64,000 nt of DNA from Euryodendron excelsum (taxonomy: Eukaryota > Streptophyta > Magnoliopsida > Ericales > Pentaphylacaceae): positions 7,167,501 to 7,231,500 of the forward strand of contig CM065381.1 of the NCBI GenBank assembly GCA_033060915.1. Direction: 5' to 3'. This document shows positions 34,823-45,788 of this stretch, one piece after another (positions within the stretch are counted from its first letter, which is position 1; each line of letters begins with the position of its first letter). The notes below the pieces were generated by a model. It was not told the DNA's origin, did not search any database, and worked only from the letters and a program-made list of their open reading frames with translations. The position numbers and the translations under genes are program-made.

Positions 34823-37487
34823 TTTCTGTATATATCCACATAAACATTACTAATTAAGTCACCATACGTAAAATATAGATCATAAATGTTCATGCAACGT
34901 GAAAATTATCCATACAACTTCTCTTTAATAGTTAGGTGGTCCTATCCCATTCAGGAATGCATAATCTATGCAATAGGAAGTAACTCAAACCATTTTGTCC
35001 CTCTTTAAGGAAAATCCGGCAGCATCTCCCTACAGTTCTCCAAGTACGCGACGAAAACGAAGTGTATTGTTGTACACCACATCCCGTATGTACCCAGAGA
35101 ACACAGAGTTTGCTACACAGAATTTCCATCAAAGAAGAACAATTTAAACCGGCGAGCCACTAACTACTACATAGATTTATGCATTCCTGAATTATCCGAA
35201 ATTGGATAATTCAAGAACCATCTCGTCGTAGTTGAATCCACAAACTACATAGACGATTCTTGAACGGGTCTAAGGTTATATGCTTATATTTTAATTAACT
35301 CATGTCATGAGTTAATTAAAATATATAAATATAAATTGTTACTATAAAGTAAGAAAGTGAATTAAACAAACCTGCTGGACCATAGACAATGGCAAATGAT
35401 TGTAATGTTTATCAAATTACAAGCACACAGATGTACTATCATGAATAAAAGAAGCGCATTGTGCTATCAAGAAAATAAAGGATTGAAAATAGTCATATTC
35501 ATTAAGCAGTTAGTGACATCTAAATAAGTGTATCAACCATAAGCAAGAACAAGGGCATATGGTTGAAATTCTATCATTAATCAGTTAGTTTAGATGGTTT
35601 CAAATAGCTAAAATTGAAGCAAACCCCATTTCCTTTTTCCTAGTTTCTTATTCTTAAAAAGTTCATGTGAGTCTAGTTTTTACTAGTTTTGAATTCATCA
35701 CAAAATTTTTAATATTTAGAGAGTTATAACAAAAAAAAGAAAAAAAAAATTACGTGGTTAGATATTCCATTCCGAATTTTGGGTTATTTGCACAAAATTC
35801 ACTAGAGACTTCTAAGGTCTCATCCAAAGCCTCTACAAGCATCGGTCTTACTTACATAATTCTCAAGATAATATTAATTTCAAAGCTTTCAAAATAGGGT
35901 TTACTCGTCTTATCTATTTATTTTTTCCAATTTTCATTGAAATCCATATGCAAATATTATCTTAAATGTAAGGAAAAACTAACTCAAATGTAATGCCTAA
36001 AAGCAAAAGCTGGTGTGTCATCACTCTTCTTGGACTGCCATTGAAGTCAATAGCTTTCTACTTGCATTATATATATTTGAGAAGAATTTCATTCAGGTGA
36101 CGAGATTCATGGAATGCAAAGTGACGGGGGAAGTCCTATCTCCATATGGAAAAGTAAATAAGTTCAAGCACAGGAGCACTTGTCCTTATAAAACCAGTGT
36201 CAACGATTAATGGGGGAGATCAGCCCCTACCACCACCTAGAACTGAGCGATGTTTAAACTGTTCAAGTTCTGGAAATGTTAGAAAATGTCACGTGAACTA
36301 TTTACTATTCTGCTAGTGCAATATATGGCTTATGTGCATATGGTTTGAACAACTGCTTGATAGACTAATGTGAGGTTCTCAGGGAAAAGATTATGAAGAC
36401 AATATGCTTCATCAGCAGGAAAAAGAAATATCTAATTTGGAATGCTTAGAAGCCCTTACATTTATATTGATCTAAATTACTTCAACCTGCTTGAAATTAG
36501 TTCTCTTGTTTGTTTTCTAAGCTGAAATATCCAACCATACCTCTGTAGCCCCACTCGAGACAGTAGATCTCTTCCTGTGCAGTAAAACACTGGACCTGTT
36601 TTGTGGACAATTCCTTGATAGGAGAGCTAAGCCCCTCAAATTTGTGAAGATCCTACAATTTGAGGACTTATATTGGTTGATGTATGTCACTTGCACCATT
36701 ACAGCAGGGCATTAAGATGTTTGTGTATTTCTTTTTAAGTTGGCTGCCAAATCAGGAAGTTAATAAAAAAAAACTGGTAATGATACATGTGAGCTCCAAC
36801 CTATGATTTTGGAAAAATAGTGTTCTTTGTTAGCCTAAAAGCTTCTCAAACACCTTTTCATTTTGCAGGTCATGTGCTTTCTACTCTGGAAAGTTTTATG
36901 GCTCTGTTTTATAGTAATAAAACCATATCTCCATATGGAAGAGTAAATAAATTCGTTAATGTATAATGTGATGAATTTTATACATGAAATAATTTGTAAA
37001 TGTATAATGTGTGATATCTGATATAGAAACAGAGAGCTTGAAACAGACAGCTCGAAACAGAGAGGCGACGAGGGAGAAAGAGAGAAGCTTACCAATGGGT
37101 GTGGACTTCTGGCGGCGACGATGACACCAAGGCAAAGGCTTCGTCGACAAGGGGTAGCAGTCCGTGAGGAGTTTCGGCGGCTAAGGCTTCCAGTCGCCGC
37201 TGCAGGCGATGAGGGAGGAGGGAAGAGAGACGGCTCACCAGTCGACAAGGCTTCCGGCAATGCAAGCCATCCAAGTGTCGTCTTCCGGCAGCGGCTTTCA
37301 GGCGTCGTCTTCGGCGATGGCCTTCCAGGATAAACACTATCGCGCCGCAGTGGTGATCGTCGACATTTCCAAGCTAGGGCGCGCGGCTGGTCAAATAAGA
37401 GGGAAAGAGGAGAAGAAAATGGGGGAAGATGACATTGGGTATCGAAATTACGTCGTTTTATATCCAAACGACGTAGGTTTATTTAAA
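34823..37487. other. CACTA 5' leader / promoter region
   Basis: This is the upstream side of the transposase gene. It holds a palindrome (35,285-35,325), a shorter one (GAATTATCC...GGATAATTC near 35,192-35,215) and a GC-rich block at about 37,050-37,400. A 210-codon - strand frame at 36,835-37,467 covers the GC-rich block; it is Ser/Pro/Arg-rich, has no family I recognise, and may be an untranslated first exon or captured DNA. Confidence 0.5.
35285..35325. repeat. Perfect 41-bp palindrome
   Basis: The left arm TATATTTTAATTAACTCATG and right arm CATGAGTTAATTAAAATATA are exact reverse complements with a single T between them. It lies about 460 bp upstream of the transposase start, inside the CACTA element. 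Confidence 0.9.
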
Positions 37488-37716
37488 ACATTTGCTACGG
37501 TAAACCCGTGGCAAATACGCCGTCGCGAATAGTGGGGGGTCGCCTTTGCGCATGCAAAACGACGTCGTTTTTCCCTCTTTCCCGACGACATCAATGCCAT
37601 CGCAAATAGTGCCCATGAAAATAACATTTTTTTGCGTCGGGGAAGTTGCCGTCGCAAATAATTGGGTATTTGCGACGGCATAGGTAGCCGTCACAAATAA
37701 TCCGTCGCAAATAACC
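37488..37716. repeat. CACTA right subterminal repeats
   Basis: The same GCGACGG/CCGTCGC motif family as at the left end, with pairs near 37,490-37,540 and 37,634-37,715. This end is the 5' side of the element's genes, so the sites may also lie in the promoter. Confidence 0.82.
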
Positions 37717-37718
37717 TT

Positions 37719-37731
37719 TTTTCTTGTAGTG
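37719..37731. repeat. CACTA right terminal inverted repeat
   Basis: TTTTCTTGTAGTG, the reverse complement of the left end. Followed by TGC. Confidence 0.95.
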
Positions 37732-37789
37732 TGCGTGTCGCAGAGAAGGAAAATTTGGCAGAACATTGGAGAGGAATGATAAAGATGCT

Positions 37790-38154
37790 TTTAGAAGAGA
37801 TTTTTTTAAATCACCCTTTCTCTCTCTCTCTCTCTCTTTTTTCTTTCACTTTTTTACAAAACCAAATACAGAAAAAATATATATATATATATTTTTTTTC
37901 CCTTCCAACTTGTTTGAAACTTAGGCGAGAAAAGAGAAAGGAAGGAAAAAAGGAATAAAAATTTTAAAATTCTCTTTCCTTATTTGATTTTGCTTACAAA
38001 AGGAAGAGAAGGGAAATAAAAAAAAAAAAAAGAAGAAAAAACAAAATATATTTGAAAAATCAAAAAGAAAATATATATATATTTATTTTATGCTATTTTA
38101 TTTTATTTTATTTTATTTTATTTTTTTCCGTTTCTCCACCGAGTTCCAAACAGA
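37790..38154. mobile_element. Purine/pyrimidine MITE copies 3a (partial) and 3b
   Basis: 37,790-37,910 looks like the right half of one copy (AAATCACCCTTTCTCTC, then TTTACAAAACCAAATA). A fuller copy begins at 37,911 (TGTTTGAAACTT) and ends at about 38,154 (GAGTTCCAAACAGA). A (TTTTA)n tract at about 38,090-38,123 sits inside it. The pair starts about 60 bp outside the right CACTA end. Confidence 0.55.
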
Positions 38155-38880
38155 TTCTTTCCTTCTCTCCCCAAAAATCCAAAGAGAAGCTGGACCGGCC
38201 GGTTCGATGGCTGTACTTGGAGGAAAGGACGATAGTGTAAAAAAGAACACTCATTTGGCAGCGTGTTGGTAAGTTTGGGGTCTGTGCGTGTGTATCAACG
38301 CATGCGTGTGTAACCGTACAGAAAAGGACAAAAAATCACTGGAGAGGAATGATGAAAGATGCTTTCTGTGTTATGATTGTATTATTGTGATAAAAATAAT
38401 TGATTGGGACCCATATCACACGTGGGATTCCTTCTCCAGTACTCTGTGGTGGAACTTCTACTGGCCCACCACCCAGCCCCAAACACTCATTTGTCCGAGA
38501 CTCATCCTACAGTGACATAAGACAGAACTCTCGCAACCTAATATCGAAGGTTTGGTAGGTTTTGAACTCAAAATATTTGAATTTATCGTTTGTTTTTATC
38601 TCTATTAAGTTATTTCTAAAGACTTTTAACTGTTAAACTTAAAAAAAGAAAAACAAAAGTCCATCGCAAAAAATGTGACCTTCAATTACAAATAATATAA
38701 CTAGCTGTCGAAGATGATCTAAAAAATAAATGTTTTAAAGGCCAATACAAGAACTGAGATGGACATAATACCAATCAAAAGGCTAAGAGTAACTCAGATC
38801 CTAATATTCAAAACTATTATGGGTACCAGAGGGTTCGACTGCCCTTTAAACTTTAGCCTTCATAATTCTTATCTAGTTGT
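38155..38880. other. Intergenic; second copy of a short flanking block
   Basis: 38,303-38,362 (GGAGAGGAATGATGAAAGAT) resembles 37,733-37,795 (GGAGAGGAATGATAAAGATG), so the MITE pair sits between two copies of one block. No gene is seen. Confidence 0.5.
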
Positions 38881-39560
38881 AATTAGGAATGGTAATGGAT
38901 CGAGATAGCGTAGGGATTATGATCTCTTTTCTCTCCTCAATTTAAAAAATTTATCTTTATTTCCGTCTGGATGGAGGTGGGGACCTCCATTCGCGTCTTC
39001 ACAGGTACAAGTTTGCCTTCATCTTTGCCTCCATTCCAGTCTCCGTCCTCACCTCCACCTCTACCCCCGTTTTGAGTTTAAGCCCAAGTCCAAATTCAAG
39101 CTTTTTTCATCATTTAATTTGTTGAGAAACGATTGATATTCAAATTCCAAACATTAATTTCAGGATTGAGAACTACTAGGATCACTGTCTTGCCTAATAC
39201 ATGATTTTTTATTACATATGTTATTGTGATAAATATTGATTGCAACAAATTTAAACCATTGTTGTATCATTGTGTTCAATTGTAGATTATACTTTGTCAC
39301 TTGACTGTCTAAAGAGACAAAGACTTTAAAAAAGTAAAGTAAATATAAAAATAGCCTATATAAAAAATAAAAAATAAATTAAAGTGGAGAAACAGGGGCG
39401 GGGCGGGGTGGGGCGGGGAAAAATGTTAGTCTATTCCCGCCTTCATATCATGTATGGATTTTCATTTCAACCTCAATTCCCGTTTTAAATCCGTTATACC
39501 CTTTCTAAACAGGGCTGGTTCTGTCTCATCTCCACTTTTTTCTGATCTACTGTAATCCCT
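38881..39560. mobile_element. Possible hAT-like non-autonomous element with G-rich core
   Basis: The left edge TTAGGAATGGTAATGG and right edge TGTAATCCCTAG are weakly inverted. Inside are CT-rich cladding (CCTCCATTCGCGTC, CACCTCCACCTC) and a GGGGCGGGG core. Similar G-rich elements are common in plant genomes. Ends and target duplication are not clear. Confidence 0.35.
39395..39418 (+). other. Strong G-quadruplex-forming tract
   Basis: Five GGGG runs separated by single bases (C, C, T, C), 24 nt in all. Four tetrads with one-base loops would be unusually stable. Confidence 0.8.
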
Positions 39561-40438
39561 AGTTATGCTACGTTTAGATAAGTCTAATTAGACAAATGCA
39601 TAATATTACCCAACTTATAACACAAATAAAATTGAAATAATTATTTGGAGTCAAAAATTAAAATAAAAATATTATAATTCCAAACTTCTCCAAACTCCAA
39701 CGGAGGACTTCAAAGTCCTCAATTGAAAACTCATATACAAATTTCAAATTTAAAAAAAAAAAAACAATAAAGCCATATGTTTTCTTGTCTTTCGTCGCTC
39801 TTTACATTATCCTAGATAGAGAAAGAGGAAATGGAGGAGCCGACTGTGTGGAGGTTCCTCCAATGGAAGATTCAGAAGGATATGGAAAGGTGTTTGTAAT
39901 TAATAGAGTTTTTTTTTTGTTTTTGTTAAAATATTAGTAGAGTTTTTTTTTTTTTTTCAATGAAACATCCAGAGATCACGATTTTGGAGTGAAAATTATT
40001 TTAATTTTTTACTCTACATAATTATTCTATATTGCAAACCGTTTGATAATATTATAGATCCACAGCTTCCCATGGACAAATTTTGGTTTGGGATCATGTT
40101 AATATGGCGTCCGACGAGTAGTTGATCATCCCTCTGACGGAATCAAATTGTACGAAGAACGGGACGGAAATGATGAAGAGACGTTACGTTGTCGTTTACA
40201 GTTTGGGGTCACTGTCGTGGGACCAGCTATCACAGGCCGCCACGCCAGTAAAACCCAACCCTAAGTTTATAGCATAATAGGTTAGGTTGTAGCCGTTGGA
40301 TCTTTGTGTTCAGAAAACGAAAAGCAGAGAGGTCCCAATACAAGTGTTGTTGTGGGCCCAAATCATCAATTATGATGAGCCCACACCACATTTTATCTCT
40401 ACCCTGATATTGAAAGGTGTTAAATTTATAAAAATTTA
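39561..40438. other. Intergenic, nothing firm
   Basis: AT-rich with poly-T tracts. A more GC-rich stretch at about 40,080-40,290 has no coding features. Confidence 0.45.
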
Positions 40439-40657
40439 CATTTGGAACTTGGTGGAAGGGGAGGGAAGGGAAGAAAATGAAGAAAAAGTAATTTTGTTTT
40501 TTTTTTTGATTTTGTAAAAAAAAATGAAAAGAAAGTCGAACAAAAAAAGAGAAAGAATGATTTAAAAATTTTCTCTTCTTTCTCTCTTAGGTAGAATCAA
40601 ATAAGGGAAGAAAAATTTCTCTTCCCTTCTCCCCCTTCTCTCAAGTTCCTAACAAAC
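40439..40657. mobile_element. Purine/pyrimidine MITE, copy 4
   Basis: The left end is CATTTGGAACTTGG and the right end CAAGTTCCTAACAAA. The interior has the family's purine tract, then TTTAAAAATTTTCTC, then a pyrimidine tract. Confidence 0.6.
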
Positions 40658-42082
40658 TCTTACAATCTTTATGCTGCTATTTTAGTATTCTCTATTACAA
40701 GTAGGGTTTTACATATTTAGAGGGTGGGCTTAGCATAACGATAAGGTCATTTCATTGCGATTTGGAGTTTGCGTGTTCAAAACACATAAATCATCTACTT
40801 ATACATGAGATAAGACGTTGAACATTTAATCCTCCATAGACCCTACAACAATAAGATTATTCTATTATGACTTTCGCATCACGGGTTCAAAATATAGAAA
40901 CAGTCTATACGTATGTAAGGGTGACTATCTGCAGATTGCATGTAAAGATAAAGTTATGTACATTTAACTCTCCCCACACTCACAATGTTAAACATCTCAT
41001 GTATTGAGCTACCTGATGATGGTATTCTTTTCACACTTACAAACAAACGAGTCTCTAAATTTAGCAATTAGAGAGAAAAAATTCAGAGTTTTTGAAAGAG
41101 ATAGGTGAAATTTTACCATAGGCCTAAACATATTCTTGAGTAACACAGCATGTAAAAGTGAATTTTGCTTCTATATTCATTTGAAATACCTAGGGGCAGT
41201 ACCCAACCCAATCTTATACATTGGTTGTTTGCCATTGTTATGTAATTCCAGTCAATTGATCACTCAATTTTCAAAACCTATTGTTGAAATACCTTAGACC
41301 TTGACCCTATTGACTTGTTTGAGTCATTAGTTATTATTGAAGGGAAAAAAGAAAAAAAAAACATAGTAGACTAATGAGTCAAACAAGGAACAAGAAAAAA
41401 AGAAAAGAAAGGAAACTAACAATAACAATAAGAATAAGAAAATGTTACACAAACTGAATCTTTAAATAGAAATTTATTCTAGAATGATGTTGCATTTACA
41501 TTTTGAAAATTTTTGAAGTTATATAATAATAGGAATTTTAGACTTTCGGTCTCAAATAAGAGGACCATTAAAAGCCTCACAAGTCACGACTTTTGGCATT
41601 GGAATTTTAGATTAAAAAAAAATTCTATTTGTATAGCATTATTTTTAAGAATATACCATTTCAGAGTAAATTAAAAAAATAACGAGCTTTTAAGTGCGAC
41701 AACACATCTTATTAACTTCAAAAATACTAATACATGTTGAAATCTTTCTTCATCCCGTAGGAAAGCAACATTGAAATCGTTGTTACAGAGGATGATGGTT
41801 ACCTCATTTTTTAAATTTTCACGAAAACGTAACAATGGCTATTTTTAAAAACAATCAAGCAAACATGAACGTTGGAGTGGTAGATTCTGTGGATGATAAA
41901 ATGATAATAACTTTGTCCTCTAAAGAAATATGCGTTTGTGATGTGCAATTTCAAATGTGTGCAAAAAGTTCATTGGTAGTTTTACCAGAGACTTGGGACT
42001 GAATCCTGCTGTCATTCAAATTAGAGGGTATGGTAGGGGATTGGGCTATCCTCTGTTGTACAACCCACATCACCATTGGACC

Positions 42083-42119
<37 letters not shown>

Positions 42120-44632
42120 GTTAGACATGGAAGGTTTGTCGAAGAGAGAGTCCATTTTACAACCAAATTAAAGCTTGAGGTGAGACTTGTAAGTAGATGA
42201 TGCTCTCTCAATTTGTTAGGCTGGGCTTGACACAAAAAGAAAAAACAAAAAAGAGGCTTTTCTTAGCAGGTCCTAAGCTAAAGCCCACCCATTTTTTGTG
42301 ATCATCATCTTGTAGTTTATTGGCCGAGTTGTATGAATGTCAGGCTTTGGTATGGATCTAAACCAACTATTTAAGCCCATATCTTTCCATTGATTCAGTC
42401 CCAATTTCCACTGGATTTAGACCCATTTTTTTTTATATTTTCACACAGGCCCCATCCAAAAAAATAAATATAACATATTTTCTCTTACAGTATGCCCAAA
42501 AAAAAACGAAAATCTATATTAATTTTTTTCACTTATTATATGCTGTCATTGATATCCAAATGTTAAAATTTTAATTCCTTTGTGTTTGGAAGATAAGCTA
42601 AAAGCAAAAAGGGACCTAATTGCACAATTAGATTTCATATTTTGTTTGATGACATTCTTTCACTTTTGAATAGGATATGTATTTGTTGGACTTATCTAAT
42701 CATAGCCTTCAATATCATTACAATCATGCATAGGAGCAATTCATATGCCGATTTTCTTTTCTATGATTAAGATTAGATAAAGGTAATACATGAAACTCTT
42801 ACCACTACAAAATTTAAGGAGTATCAGATATACACAGTTTTACTATTACATACAAAGAGACTATTAAAAAGTAATTTGTCGACTTCTTGTGACTTGTTAA
42901 AGCAAAATCGATATATTATTTAGCATATGCTCTTCTAACATCGGAGAGAGAGAGAGAGAGCATCTTACAAGCTTGGGACATCACAAGCAAAGCATCCAAT
43001 GCTTGTAATAACATGGTTGTTGCATCATCCAAGCCACCACACAAGTAGAATAATGCAAAAGTCGACAGTCAAGTCTTTTTTTTATTATTATATATTTTTA
43101 TGGATGGAAGTCTCTGTTAAATGACCCTTAAATAAATATTAGTATGTAGCCATCACCCATCAGCCAAATTAATTGTCTTATTACCCCAACCCAATATGAA
43201 ACATATATATATATTATTATGTACATGTATATATTCAGAAGATGTTCCAAAACATTGAAGTCATTTTCCAATGCCTTTAATGCTTAAAGCTTAGGTGCCC
43301 TCTTTGTCATTGGTCTAACCTAAGCTTTTACCCAACACTTCTTCATTTTTTAAAGATTCTTTCCCTCAGTCAGAGGGATATATCTATATGTATATATATA
43401 TATATATATATTTTTCTTTCTAAAGACAATTACTTGGAAAATTCTATAACCCCCTCAAGCTACTTTCAATAGATAAACATTTGAAATAGCCTTACACCCT
43501 TGCTCTCCTTCCCAATGGAGTAAAAAGGTCCTCTCCCTCTCTCTCTCTCTCTCTCTCTCCAAATAATATTTGTTCTCAGTTTGAAATGTCGGAAAACCGT
43601 GATCAGAGCTTGTGGGGGTCTCCTATGGTGGCTTATGGGTATCTTGTCATATACCATCATATGATTCTGTTTGTTGATGAAGACAATTGAGTATGTCATG
43701 TGATGTTAGTCTTAAACTACCATCACCGGTGAGTGTATGAATTTATCATGCACTAGGGTTAGTCCTAACACTTCTAAAAGATGAGTTTTACTTCCAGCTG
43801 ATCTGATTGACTATTGGCTTCAGTCAACATCGACTATGCTAATCAAAACGACTATTTATATATGTCTAGATCATTGGAATAAATACTTAGCCCACATTTT
43901 AGTGCAAGAATTATTTTGGGAGAATTAATGTCCGCCAAGACAAAAAATTAAAAATGAGATTCAAGTTCTTATTTTGTTGAAAATGAGACTCAACCAGGAA
44001 ATGTTGTAAAAATTAGATTTGGAAATGCTTCAACAAATGTAACAAGTCATGCTCATGCTCTCAAATGTATTACGATTTTTTATAAAATATTTTTTATACT
44101 TGAGAATGTATTATTATTTTGTACAAAATATATCGCCTTTTAGTGTAAGAGTTTGAAGACTTGACTAAGTACATAATACATACTTGACGTGATATAATGT
44201 TTATACTTGGGATATGTGCAATTTTTTGGTGGCATTTCGTGTTTGAATCTCATTTTCAGCAAAAAAAAAAAAAAATTTGTATCACCTTTTCAAGTAAAAA
44301 AAAATTCTGATCTTAAATTTTTTTCGCAAAGAAAACAATGATGTGACAATAATGTTTTATAAATTATAAGCAAAAATATCAAGTATTTATTATGTGACAT
44401 GAACGAACAACAAACAGCTACATTATTCTGTGAAGTTCTATATAAAAATCTAATTATATAATATTACTCTTTTTATTTTATTTTATTGATACAGTATGTT
44501 TGGGCTCTTTAACCGATTACTTTTTTAAGCTCATATAGAATCACTCTCCACATGAATTATGTAAACTTGATACATTTCATGAATGATGACATGTCAGAAG
44601 GAGGTGTGGGAATGAAACTTATGTTACATAGT
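40658..44632. other. Intergenic, microsatellites only
   Basis: No gene recognised. Repeats: (GA)n at 42,085-42,116 and about 42,942-42,960, (CT)n at about 43,537-43,559, and (AT)n near 43,395-43,411. Confidence 0.5.
42085..42116. repeat. (GA)n microsatellite
   Basis: A perfect GA run of 32 bp. Confidence 0.95.
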
Positions 44633-45473
44633 GTTCAGGCTTTCGACCGACTACTTATCCGAGGGTGTATAAGTCTTCGGTCCATACGATCAAATAAATT
44701 TTATGTATTGCATGAATAATGACTACTCACAAAAGACGTAAGGAGGAACAAACCATAAGACTTCATGCTTACATAAGAGCTAGCCAACTACTGGCCACCA
44801 CCTATAGCTACATCAACACACTTTCGAGTCTTTCTCAAGCTAAACATTAAAGCATGTTTGTAACTTGGGGAAGGGAAGGGAAGGAAATGAAAGAGGAGGG
44901 GAAAAGGAGAGAAAACCCTTCCCTTATTTGATTTTATCTAGGAGAGTAAAAGAAGGGAAATAGAAGAAAAAAGGAAATTTTTTTTTTAAATCACTCTCTC
45001 TTTCTTTCATATTATTTTCTTTACAAAATCAAATAAGAAAGAAAATTATATGATGTTCAGGCATTCAACTGACTATTTATTTGAGCTCGTGTAAAACTAC
45101 AGTCCTTACAATCAGATAAATTTTATACATTACATAAATAATGACAAATCACAGAAGATGTAAAAAGAGACAAATCATAAGACTTCATGCTTACGTAAGA
45201 GTTAGCCAGCTATTGCCACCACCTATAGCTACATCAACACACTTTCAAGTCTTTCCCAAGCTAAACATTAAAGCATGTTTGTAACTTGGAGAAGGGAACG
45301 GAAGGGAACGGGAGGGGAGGGGAGAGGAGGGGAAACCTTTCTCTTATTTGATTTTATCTAAGAGAGTAAAACAAGAAAAATAGAAAAGAAAAGAAATTTT
45401 TTTTAAAATCAATCTCTCTTTCTTTCCCTTTATTTTCTTTACAAAAGTAAATAGGAAAGAAAATAAATAGGCT
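44633..45473. repeat. Tandem duplication (~422 bp) upstream of the CML gene
   Basis: Unit 1 (44,633-45,054) and unit 2 (45,055 to about 45,473) share GTTCAGGC, AAATAAATTTTAT, ATAAGACTTCATGCTTAC, CACCACCTATAGCTACATCA, AAGCATGTTTGTAACTTGG and a purine-rich MITE arm. The MITE (copies 5 and 6 of the family, starting at 44,853 and about 45,275) is cut at the unit junction after GAAAGAAAAT. In unit 2 the same point continues further into the element, so one breakpoint lies inside the MITE. Confidence 0.8.
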
Positions 45474-45788
45474 GCAACTTTTTCTTTCATTTTCATTTTA
45501 CTTTTCCTTTTTTTTTTTCAATTTTTCTTGTTCTGCTTGGAATATGGTCGCAGTGTCACTTATCAGCTTTGACAATACGAACTTTTCGTACCTCCACGCT
45601 CCTGACATTTTCTTCTACGGTTATTACAGTTAACGCGTTTTGTGGGATCCAAGCATGCACCAAACAACGCGTTAAGTTGTTCCAAGATCAATACGCCAAA
45701 GACCATTCACCAGAAAAAATATCTCTCGCTCTCTCTCTGTTGCATTGAAACCAGTAGAAGAGGAAGAAGAAGAAGAAAAAAGAAGAAG
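45474..45788 (+). promoter_or_regulatory. Proximal promoter and leader of the CML gene
   Basis: No clear TATA box was seen. A CT-rich stretch (CTCTCGCTCTCTCTC near 45,723) and a purine-rich AGAAGAAGA run lie just before the start codon. Transcription probably starts within about 45,600-45,700 (inferred). Confidence 0.4.

Larger units (their letters stand above)
24727..37731 (-). mobile_element. Complete 13.0 kb CACTA (En/Spm) DNA transposon
   Basis: The ends are perfect 13-bp inverted repeats CACTACAAGAAAA (24,727-24,739 and 37,719-37,731). They are flanked by the 3-bp target duplication TGC (24,724-24,726 and 37,732-37,734). Subterminal palindromic repeats (TTTGCGACGG ... CCGTCGCAAA) fill both ends. 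Two gene remnants are read right to left: a TNP2-type transposase (31,376-34,822) and a TNPA-like protein (29,310-31,091). A 3.4 kb array of ~184-bp units lies between the TNPA-like gene and the left end. Both genes carry in-frame stops, so the copy is probably immobile alone but still has intact ends for mobilisation in trans. Confidence 0.95.

Noticed and set aside
36000..36720. Possible host gene fragment inside the CACTA
   Set aside because: Short frames only, no recognisable motif or exon pattern.
36835..37467. 210-residue - strand protein in the CACTA 5' region
   Set aside because: No recognised domain and low-complexity Ser/Pro/Arg; kept only as a GC-rich block of unknown role.
45642..45788. 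Upstream in-frame start extending the CML protein by 49 residues
   Set aside because: It would bury the hydrophobic anchor behind a Lys/Arg-rich stretch encoded by leader-like CT and GA tracts. CMLs of this type begin with the hydrophobic segment.
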